Made by a program: the position numbers and the translations under genes
Notes under the pieces: generated by a model
What the model was told of the DNA's origin: nothing
Database searches by the model: none
The model's input: only the letters and a program-made list of their open reading frames with translations
In this document: positions 50,621-57,448 of the stretch, piece after piece
Layout of the letters: every line of letters starts with the position of its first letter
How positions within the stretch are numbered: position 1 is the first letter of the stretch
Assembly: GCF_900113865.1 (NCBI RefSeq)
Contig: NZ_FOQY01000045.1
Coordinates: forward strand, 1 to 58,088
Source: Streptosporangium canum
GTDB lineage: Bacteria; Actinomycetota; Actinomycetes; Streptosporangiales; Streptosporangiaceae
DNA length: 58,088 bases
Direction of reading: 5' to 3'

Positions 50621-52048
50621 ATGAAGAGCAAAACCGTAATCGACGTCTGGGTGGCCGACCTGACCTTTCCGGGATACATGGACCGGTGGATGAAGTGGGG
50701 GGAGGAGTTCGAGGCCGCGCATCCGGAGTACCGGATCAACATCACCGGCCAGGACTTCCGGACGTTCCCCGTGGAGATCGCCGAGGCGGCCGCCGAAGGG
50801 CGCGTGCCGGCCATCGCGGAGTACTACTTCTACATGGCCCAGGTGGCCCGCGACTCGGTCAAGCAGGACGGCAGCCCGCTGTTCACCTCGCTGGAGAAGG
50901 CGATCGCCGGCCGTACGGAGATCCTCGGCGAGCCGGTCGTGATCGACGACATCATCCCGGCGCTGCGCGAGTACTACACCTACGGCGGCGACCTGCTCTC
51001 CATGCCGTCGGTCGGCACGACGAGCCTGCTCTACGCCAACACGGACCTGCTCCGCGCGGCCGGCGTGACCGAGCTGCCGCAGACCTGGGACGAGGTCGAA
51101 GCCGTCTGCAAGACGATCGCCGCGCACGAGGGCGGCCCGTCCCACGCCATCACCTGGTCCAACCACGGCACGTTCTTCCAGCAGGCGATCGCCTCGCAGG
51201 GCGGGCTGCTCGCCGACCGGGACAACGGCAGGTCCGGCCAGGCCGAGAAGGTCGACCTCTCCTCGAAGGAGATGCTGACCTGGGTCAAGTGGTGGCAGCG
51301 GCTCCACCAGGACGGCCACTACCTCTACACCGGCAAGATGCCGGACTGGGAGGGCACCCTCAGGGCCTTCGCCGACCAGGAGGTGGCGATCAGGATCTCC
51401 TCGTCCAACGACGTCAACTACATGGTCCAGACGGCCAAGAGCCGCGGGTTCGGCATCGAGGCGGGCATCTTCCCCTACAACGATCACGTCCCGTATGTCG
51501 GCAACGCGGTCGCCGGCACCTCCCTCTGGCTGGCCGACGGCCTCGACGAGGCCACCCAGGACGGCGCGCTGGCGTTCCTGCAGTTCCTGCACAACCCGCG
51601 CAACGCCGCCGACCGGCACAAGGCGAACAGCTTCATCCCGCTCACCCACGCCTCCTACGACCTGCTGGAGGAGGAGGGCTGGTTCGACGAGCACCCCTAC
51701 CACCGGGTGGCCAGCGAGCACGTCAACAGGTATCCCGGCCGGGGGAACGGCGGCGGGGCCAACGCCAAGGACGGCGCGCCGCCGTCGCAGGGAGCGCTGT
51801 TCGGCGACTTCGCCGGAGCCCAGGATGTCATGACGCACGCCATGGGCGACGTGCTGGCCCACGGAGCCGACCCCGACACGCGGTTCGCCGAGGCCACCGC
51901 CGAAGCCCAGCAGTTGCTGGACGACTACCACGCCGACCGCGCCGCCGCGGGTCCGCGCAGCCCCAACAGCCTGAGGGTGGAGTACTTCAGGGACGCCGAA
52001 CCGTATTCGGGTGCCGACCTGGAAAACATCGTTCAGCTCAGCCGCTGA
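50621..52048 (+). CDS. ABC-type solute-binding protein (family 1 fold) lacking a signal peptide
   Basis: A 475-residue protein with the periplasmic/extracellular solute-binding protein family 1 fold: VIDVWVADLTFPGYMDRWMK, EEFEAAHPEYRINITGQDF, YANTDLLRAAGVTELPQTWD, GTSLWLADGLDEATQDGALA and AFLQFLHNPRNA. Members are normally lipoproteins, but the N-terminus (MKSKTVIDVWV) has no signal peptide or lipobox Cys. An in-frame TGA at 50600 and AGGAGG directly before the ATG rule out an upstream extension. No permease or ATPase genes are near. A cytoplasmic ligand binder, perhaps sequestering a toxic intermediate, is an interesting possibility; it is not shown. Cotranscription with the following pump is possible. 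Confidence 0.82.
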   Translation: MKSKTVIDVWVADLTFPGYMDRWMKWGEEFEAAHPEYRINITGQDFRTFPVEIAEAAAEGRVPAIAEYYFYMAQVARDSVKQDGSPLFTSLEKAIAGRTEILGEPVVIDDIIPALREYYTYGGDLLSMPSVGTTSLLYANTDLLRAAGVTELPQTWDEVEAVCKTIAAHEGGPSHAITWSNHGTFFQQAIASQGGLLADRDNGRSGQAEKVDLSSKEMLTWVKWWQRLHQDGHYLYTGKMPDWEGTLRAFADQEVAIRISSSNDVNYMVQTAKSRGFGIEAGIFPYNDHVPYVGNAVAGTSLWLADGLDEATQDGALAFLQFLHNPRNAADRHKANSFIPLTHASYDLLEEEGWFDEHPYHRVASEHVNRYPGRGNGGGANAKDGAPPSQGALFGDFAGAQDVMTHAMGDVLAHGADPDTRFAEATAEAQQLLDDYHADRAAAGPRSPNSLRVEYFRDAEPYSGADLENIVQLSR

Positions 52049-52066
52049 TCTCAGCCTGCGAAGAAA

Positions 52067-52083
52067 GCAATTTGAAAGATGCG
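52067..52083 (+). promoter_or_regulatory. Cluster regulatory element, site 11 (efflux pump)
   Basis: GCAATTTGAAAGATGCG, 19 bp after the solute-binding protein stop and about 90 bp before the GTG of the efflux pump. Confidence 0.7.
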
Positions 52084-52172
52084 GTCGTGCCGTCCGGCGC
52101 GCACGCTTTCTGACAAGACCGAGCTGAAACAGGAGTCGAAATAGTGAGCACTATGACGAAAGGATCAGTGAC

Positions 52173-53825
52173 GTGACTGCTGGCGAAGTACCGACCAAAG
52201 CTGGACGGCGGGAGTGGCTTGGGCTGGCGGTGCTTGCCCTGCCCACTTTCGTCGTAGCCATCGACCTGTTCGTGCTGTTACTCGCGCTGCCGAACCTGGC
52301 CACCGACCTGGGCGCGAACAGCACCCAGCAGCTGTGGATCATGGACATGTACGGGTTCCTGCTCGCCGGGTTCCTCGTCACGATGGGCACTCTCGGCGAC
52401 CGGATCGGCCGGCGCAAGCTGCTCCTCATCGGCGCGGCCGCCTTCGGCGTGGCCTCGCTGCTGACCGCCTACTCCACGAACCCGGGCATGCTGATCGTCT
52501 CCCGCGCGCTGCTGGGCGTCGCCGGGGCCACCCTGGGCCCGTCCTGCCTGGCGCTGATCGTCACCATGTTCCAGGACGCCAAGCAGCGGGCCGCCGCCTT
52601 CGGCGTGTGGGGCGGCACCTTCACCCTGGGCGCACTGCTGGGCCCGGTCATCGGCGGCGTGCTGCTGACCAACTTCTGGTGGGGTTCGGTGTTCCTGCTG
52701 GGCGTGCCGGTCATGGTGATCGTGCTCATCGCGGGGCCGAAGCTGCTGCCCGAATTCCGTAACAGCCAGGCCGGCCGGCTCGACCTGACCAGCGTGGCCC
52801 TGTCCCTCATCGGCATGCTGGCGCTGGTGTACGGGATCAAGCAGCTGGTCCGCGACGGCTGGGAGGTGCTGCCCGTGGTCGCGGTGGTGGTCGGCCTGGT
52901 GGCCGGGGTGGCGTTCGTCCGCCGCCAGAACCGCCTGGAGAACCCGCTGCTGGACCTGCAGCTGTTCAAGAACCGCGCCGTCGGCACCGCGCTGATCGGT
53001 CAGCTGTCCTACAGCAGCACCGGCGGCGGCATGATGCTGTTCATGATGTTCTACCTGCAGCTGGTGCAGGGAATGTCCACACTGCAGGCGGGTCTGGCGC
53101 TGATCCCCGGAATGGCCGCGGCGACCCTGGGCTTCCAGGTCGGTCCCAAACTGGCCAACCGGTTCCGTCCCGCCTACGTCATCGCCGCGGGCATGGCGGG
53201 CATCGTGGCCGTGCTGCTGGTCTTCACCCAGGTCGGCGTCACCAGCGGAACCGCCACCCTGATCATCGGCTTCGCCGTCCTGTCCTTCTGCGGCGCCCCG
53301 CTGATCGCGCTGGGCACCAACCTGGTGGTCGGCTCGGCCCCGCCGGAGAAGGCGGGCTCGGCCGGCTCCCTCACCCAGCTGAGCACCGAGTTCGGCGGCA
53401 CCCTGGGCATCGCCATCCTCGGCACCATCGGCACCGCCGTCTACCGCAACCAGATCGCCGACACCCTGCCGGCCGGCATCCCGGCTCCCGCGGCCGCCGC
53501 GGCCGGCGACAGCCTCGCCGCGGGCACCGCCGCCGCCAGCCAGCTGCCCGAGCCGGTGGCGACCTCGCTGCTGACCCCCGCCTACCAGGCCCTCGTCGAC
53601 GCCCTGCACTCCGTCTCGATCATCGGCGCCGTCCTGATCGGCATCGTGGCCGTCCTGGTCGCCGTCCGGCTCAGGCACGTGCCCCCCGTCGGCCAGACGG
53701 CCCCGGAGGCTCCCCCCGCCGACCCGGCTCCCGCCGCCGAGAGCGAGGACACGGCACTCGTGAACGCCGGTGGATCGGCGTCGAAGGTGGATGATAGAGC
53801 GGCTGTCAATAACTCCTCTATTTAG
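52173..53825 (+). CDS. MFS drug efflux pump, DHA2 family (SgcB-like role)
   Basis: A 550-residue 14-helix DHA2 transporter. The first helix has FVVAIDLFVLLLALPNLATD, motif A is GTLGDRIGRRKLLLIGA, and motif C is FTLGALLGPVIGGVLL. A long Pro/Ala-rich cytoplasmic tail follows the last helix. GTG start after AAAGGATCAG. It carries its own copy of the cluster element (site 11), so it is the best candidate for the pathway exporter, comparable to the C-1027 pump SgcB. Confidence 0.9.
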   Translation: MTAGEVPTKAGRREWLGLAVLALPTFVVAIDLFVLLLALPNLATDLGANSTQQLWIMDMYGFLLAGFLVTMGTLGDRIGRRKLLLIGAAAFGVASLLTAYSTNPGMLIVSRALLGVAGATLGPSCLALIVTMFQDAKQRAAAFGVWGGTFTLGALLGPVIGGVLLTNFWWGSVFLLGVPVMVIVLIAGPKLLPEFRNSQAGRLDLTSVALSLIGMLALVYGIKQLVRDGWEVLPVVAVVVGLVAGVAFVRRQNRLENPLLDLQLFKNRAVGTALIGQLSYSSTGGGMMLFMMFYLQLVQGMSTLQAGLALIPGMAAATLGFQVGPKLANRFRPAYVIAAGMAGIVAVLLVFTQVGVTSGTATLIIGFAVLSFCGAPLIALGTNLVVGSAPPEKAGSAGSLTQLSTEFGGTLGIAILGTIGTAVYRNQIADTLPAGIPAPAAAAAGDSLAAGTAAASQLPEPVATSLLTPAYQALVDALHSVSIIGAVLIGIVAVLVAVRLRHVPPVGQTAPEAPPADPAPAAESEDTALVNAGGSASKVDDRAAVNNSSI

Positions 53826-53909
53826 GGGAACGGGCCCCGGCTGTACGCGTTCTCGGGAGAGTTGCCTATTTCGCCATAATCTGACCGCGAAAATGGAATA
53901 ATAGAGTCA

Positions 53910-53928
53910 CAGAATGACTCTTCACACA
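53910..53928. promoter_or_regulatory. Palindrome upstream of alpha/beta hydrolase
   Basis: AGAGTCACAGAATGACTCT has perfect 7-bp arms with a 5-base centre and lies about 22 bp before the hydrolase ATG. Likely operator of an unlinked regulator; this promoter does not carry the 17-bp cluster element. Confidence 0.5.
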
Positions 53929-53949
53929 CATAGTCATGGAGGTAAGTGA

Positions 53950-54798
53950 ATGGGTGCCACGAAGGCAGACACTCTGAAAGTGCCGGGCGCGACGCTGTAC
54001 TACGAGATCCGGGGATCTGGTCCGCTGCTGCTGATGATCGCCGGTGGTCCGGCGGACGCCAGCACGTTCGAGGGCGTCGCCGAAGCTCTGGCCGACCGCT
54101 ACACGGTCCTCAGCTTCGACAACCGGGGCACCTCGCGCAGCACCCTGGACGGCCCGCCGCCGGAGACCCTCTCCATCGAGGTCCAGAGCGACGACGCCCA
54201 CCACGTGCTGAAGGCATTCGCCACCGAACCGGCCTACGTGCTGGGCTGTAGCGGTGGCGCGCTGACCGCGCTGGACCTGGTCGCCCGCTATCCCGAGCAG
54301 GTCCGGGCCCTGGTCGCGCACGAGCCGCCGGCCATGACCCTGCTGCCTGACAGCGAGCGCTGGCAGGCGACCTTCCAGGACGTGTACGACACCTACGTCA
54401 GCGAGGGCCTCGGCCCGGCGGGGCAGAAGTTCATGGCCACTCTGGCCGTGGAGGGCGAGGACAGCCCGCCCCCGCAGATGCCGGACATGTCGCAGATGTC
54501 GCCGGAGATGCTGGAAGCGATGGGGAGGATGCAGGCCAACACCGAGTTCCTCTTCGCCCACCAGCTGCGGACGACCATCAACCACGTCCCCGACGTCGCC
54601 GGGTTGAAGGCGGCCTCGACCCCCGTCTTCGTGGCGGTCGGGGAGGGGTCGGTGGGGCAGATGCCCCACCAGGCCGGCCTCGCGCTCGTCGAGCGACTGG
54701 GGACCTCACCGGTGTACGTCCCCGGCGACCACCAGGGTTTCGCCACCCACCCCGGAGGGTTCGCCGAAGTAGTGCACAAGTCCTTCCAGGAGAGCTAG
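53950..54798 (+). CDS. Alpha/beta hydrolase
   Basis: A 282-residue alpha/beta-hydrolase-fold enzyme. The oxyanion region is LLLMIAGGPADASTF, the strand-3 motif is VLSFDNRGTSRSTLDGP, the nucleophile elbow is VLGCSGGALTALDL (G-x-S-x-G), and the C-terminal catalytic His is in GDHQGFATHPGGF. A methionine/proline-rich insert (PPPQMPDMSQMSPEMLEAMG) forms part of the cap. The Ser nucleophile separates it from Asp-dependent epoxide hydrolases such as SgcF. It has its own palindromic promoter and a strong terminator, so it may be a local resident and not a biosynthetic gene. Confidence 0.85.
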   Translation: MGATKADTLKVPGATLYYEIRGSGPLLLMIAGGPADASTFEGVAEALADRYTVLSFDNRGTSRSTLDGPPPETLSIEVQSDDAHHVLKAFATEPAYVLGCSGGALTALDLVARYPEQVRALVAHEPPAMTLLPDSERWQATFQDVYDTYVSEGLGPAGQKFMATLAVEGEDSPPPQMPDMSQMSPEMLEAMGRMQANTEFLFAHQLRTTINHVPDVAGLKAASTPVFVAVGEGSVGQMPHQAGLALVERLGTSPVYVPGDHQGFATHPGGFAEVVHKSFQES

Positions 54799-54829
54799 CC
54801 GGGATTTCCGACCGAGCTCGGTAGGGCAC

Positions 54830-54868
54830 CGCGGGCTCCTCGCCGTCATCGTCGGCGAGGAGCCCGCG
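54830..54868 (+). terminator. Strong hairpin terminator after alpha/beta hydrolase
   Basis: Perfect 16-bp arms (CGCGGGCTCCTCGCCG and its complement) with loop TCATCGT, about 32 bp past the hydrolase stop. Confidence 0.8.
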
Positions 54869-55007
54869 CGCGTTCCGGCGGACGTCCTTCGGCGGGCGCC
54901 GAGCGTGGCGGCCTGCCTCCGCGCCGCGCCGCGCCGCACCGGACCGGACCCGGCGCGGCGCGGCCTGGTGCGGGAGCCGGGAGCTGAGAGCCGGGAGCGG
55001 TCAATCC

Positions 55008-55024
55008 GCAATCCCGAAGATGTG
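55008..55024 (+). promoter_or_regulatory. Cluster regulatory element, site 12 (O-methyltransferase 2)
   Basis: GCAATCCCGAAGATGTG, about 103 bp before the GTG at 55128. The following CTCCGGCGTGACGATTGAA is shared with the leader of methyltransferase 1. Upstream, 54890-55000 is a low-complexity GCGCCGCGCC / GGGAGC tract. Confidence 0.7.
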
Positions 55025-55127
55025 CCGGGAAGGGCTCCGGCGTGACGATTGAACCGCGCATCCGGCGATCGGCGGCGAGCCGGCGCTGTGATCGCGGCGG
55101 TCCGTGCGCCTTGCGAAGGAGGAAGAC

Positions 55128-56138
55128 GTGTTGGCAGACGAAGACGGGGTGGGCGCCAAGCTGTGGGCCATGGCGCATCTCGCGACCCCGATGGTACTGC
55201 GCGTGGCGGCGACATTGCGGATCGCCGACCACATCGCCGCCGGACTGCGCACCGCGCCGGAGCTGGCCGAGGCGGTGAACGCCGACGCCGACGCGCTCGA
55301 CCGCCTGATGCGGTATCTCGCCGCCAGGGACGTGCTGAGCCGTGACGAGGCCGGCCGGTACGCGCTGACCGCCCGGGGCGAGGCGCTACGTGACGATCAC
55401 CCCGCGGGCATGCGCGCCCTGCTCGACGTCGACGGCGCGGTCGGCCGCATCGAACTGTCCTTCGTCCAGCTGCTGCACAGCGTCCGTACGGGCGAGGCCG
55501 CCTACCCGGTCCAGTTCGGCCGGCCCTTCTGGGAGGACCTGGCGGCCGATCCTGCGCGTGCCGACTCCTTCAACGGGTGGATGAGCGCCAACGTCCCGGC
55601 GCGGGCACCCGGGCTTCTCTCGTGCTACGACTGGGGGTCGCTGGGACACGTGGTCGACGTCGGCGGCGGCGACGGTTCACTGCTGATCGCGCTGCTGACC
55701 GAGTACCCGGAGCTGCGGGGCACGGTTCTGGACCAGCCGGACACCGCCGAGGTCGCGCGGAAGTCATTGGCGGCGGCGGGTCTGGCCGACCGCGCCGACG
55801 TCGTGGCCGGAAGCTTCTTCGACCCACTGCCGCCGGGCGCCGGAGGCTACGTGCTCTCGTGGATCATCCATGACTGGAACGACACCGCCGCGCGTGCGAT
55901 CCTGCGGCGTTGCGCGGAAGCGGCGGGTCCCGACGGCACCGTGTTCGTCCTGGAGACCATCGACGCCGGCGGCGGGGCGCCGCACACCGGAATGGACCTG
56001 CGGATGCTCGTCCACTGCGGCGGCAAGGAGCGCGGGGTCGCCGAGATCACCGCACTGGCCGCCGGCTCCGGGCTCAGGACGGTCGCGGTGTATCCCGCGG
56101 GCAAGCTGTCGATCATCGAACTGAAGCCCATCCCGTAG
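55128..56138 (+). CDS. SAM-dependent O-methyltransferase, copy 2
   Basis: A 336-residue class II O-methyltransferase, paralogous to the gene at 26342 along its full length. It has the winged-helix domain ADADALDRLMRYLAARDVLS, SAM-binding HVVDVGGGDGSLL, catalytic His in LSWIIHDWND, and GMDLRMLVHCGGKERG. GTG start after AAGGAGG. The shared promoter element and leader show that the whole transcription unit was duplicated, not only the coding part. Two phenol or catechol methylations, or methylation of two different substrates, are the simplest readings. Confidence 0.9.
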   Translation: MLADEDGVGAKLWAMAHLATPMVLRVAATLRIADHIAAGLRTAPELAEAVNADADALDRLMRYLAARDVLSRDEAGRYALTARGEALRDDHPAGMRALLDVDGAVGRIELSFVQLLHSVRTGEAAYPVQFGRPFWEDLAADPARADSFNGWMSANVPARAPGLLSCYDWGSLGHVVDVGGGDGSLLIALLTEYPELRGTVLDQPDTAEVARKSLAAAGLADRADVVAGSFFDPLPPGAGGYVLSWIIHDWNDTAARAILRRCAEAAGPDGTVFVLETIDAGGGAPHTGMDLRMLVHCGGKERGVAEITALAAGSGLRTVAVYPAGKLSIIELKPIP

Positions 56139-56241
56139 ATCTTCACCGGCGAAGGCCGTACGGCCGCCGCCGGTCGAGCCCGATCGGGGCGTCGATGCGA
56201 TGGTCGCCGGCGCCCCGATCGCCTATCGGTAGGTTGACATA

Positions 56242-56259
56242 GGTATGTGTTGATACCTG
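56242..56259. promoter_or_regulatory. Palindromic operator at marR start
   Basis: AGGTATGTGTTGATACCT has perfect 6-bp arms around a 6-base centre and overlaps the region of a TTGACA at 56233. It fits an autoregulatory MarR-type operator. Confidence 0.6.
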
Positions 56260-56754
56260 TTGTGGGAGGTGTGCCCGCCTCCAGCGCGTCCTCTCAGGAC
56301 ATCGACCACGTGGCCTCCGCACTCGTGGCGAGCCTGCCCGCGCTGCACAGGGCTCTTGAGCGGCAGGCCGGCCAGGAGTTCCCGCATCCCAGGCTTCCGG
56401 AGGGCCGGCTCGCGCTGCTGTGGCTCGTCGAGGAGCGCGAGGGGATCACGGTCCGCGAGGCCGCCGACGCGCTGTTGATGAAGCCGAACAACGTCAGTGC
56501 CCTGGTCTCGCAGCTCACCGAGCTGGAGCTGCTGGAGCGCAGGCAGGACCCCGCCGACAAGCGGGTCGCCCATCTTTACCCCATGGCCACGGCCACGGCC
56601 ATGGCCCGGCAGCGGCTCGCCGAGGTCCGGCGGCTCAAGACGGCCTACGTGGCGCGCGCTGCACGCCCTCACGGACGGGGAGCGGGATGCCCTGGGCTCG
56701 GCCCTGGGCGCGCTGACGTCCCTGAGCCGGCATCTCCCCTCCACCGCCGACTGA
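56247..56754 (+). pseudogene. MarR-family regulator with frameshift near C-terminus
   Basis: The open frame encodes a MarR winged-helix protein: LPALHRALERQAGQEFPHPR, ALLWLVEEREGITVREAADA, LLMKPNNVSALVSQLTELEL and RRQDPADKRVAHLYPMATA. After LKTAYVARA (about 56655) the frame loses family likeness, while another frame continues with LHALTDGERDALGSALGALT and SLSRHLPSTAD, the expected C-terminal helix, ending at 56754. One missing base near 56655-56662 explains this; mutation or sequencing error cannot be separated here. The start is uncertain (GTG at 56247 or 56271). The palindrome at 56242-56259 is its likely operator. Confidence 0.75.
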
Positions 56755-56836
56755 CTCCGCGCGGTTTCCTTCACCGGACGTCTGTGGCCGGACGTCTGTG
56801 ACCGGACGTCGCCATGTGCCCGCGGCCACCCCGTAG

Positions 56837-57028
56837 TCCCCGGCTCGTCTCTTCGACAACGCCTATCTCGTCGCGGTGGCCGCTGCCCTGATCCTGGGCG
56901 GCAAGCTCGGCGACCGCTCCGGGCGGCGGACGTACTACATGATCGGGGCCGTCGGGTCCACCATCGCCTCGGTCGCGATCCTGGCCGCGGTCGGCGTACG
57001 ACGCAACCCCGAGGCCACTCGCCACTGA
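56837..57028 (+). pseudogene. MFS transporter remnant
   Basis: A 60-codon fragment reading LFDNAYLVAVAAALILGGKL, then GDRSGRRTYYMIG (motif A of a DHA2 pump), running directly into a C-terminal-like hydrophobic end and stop. No start codon is present, and an in-frame TAG lies at 56834. Almost the whole transporter body is deleted. With the frameshifted marR it is the relic of a marR-efflux pair. Confidence 0.7.
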
Positions 57029-57235
57029 GGGCCGACGGGCTGCTCCGGCCCGGCCGGGGAACGCGCAGGTCTCCACGGAGATGGTGGCCTCGCCCGTCGG
57101 CCGGGCCGTTCGCATTCCCTTCCGTCCGCTCATGCGCGGGCACGGAGCCGCGGCCTTCTCGTCGGCGGCCGGTGAGGTGACGGGTCGCGTCCACGCCCGG
57201 ATGAGCGCTTCGACGGACACGGGCCACCCCGGCGC

Positions 57236-57360
57236 CAAAACGCCTGCCGGCGTGGGCCCTCCAGTATCAAAACGCCTGTCGGCGTGGGGACTCCAGTATC
57301 AAAACGCCTGCTGGTGCGGGCCGCCTCAGTACTGAAATGCCTGTTAGGGGATTTTTCCGA
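57236..57360. repeat. 32-bp tandem repeat, about four copies
   Basis: Units beginning CAAAACGCCTG at 57236, 57268 and 57300 (period 32), with a degenerate copy at 57333, each followed by a CGGCGTGGG...CTCCAGTAT pattern. They lie in the 648-bp gap between the MFS remnant and the apoprotein gene; no gene was seen there. Confidence 0.8.
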
Positions 57361-57448
57361 CACAGCCCATCCTGGTCGGTGATTGCCAGGACCCAATAAC
57401 CGGCAGCCGGACCGGCCGCACCCCATGGCCGGAACCCAAGGCCAGGGC

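Noticed and set aside
53950..54798. Epoxide hydrolase (SgcF-like)
   Set aside because: The nucleophile elbow is G-C-S-G-G with Ser, not the Asp of epoxide hydrolases.
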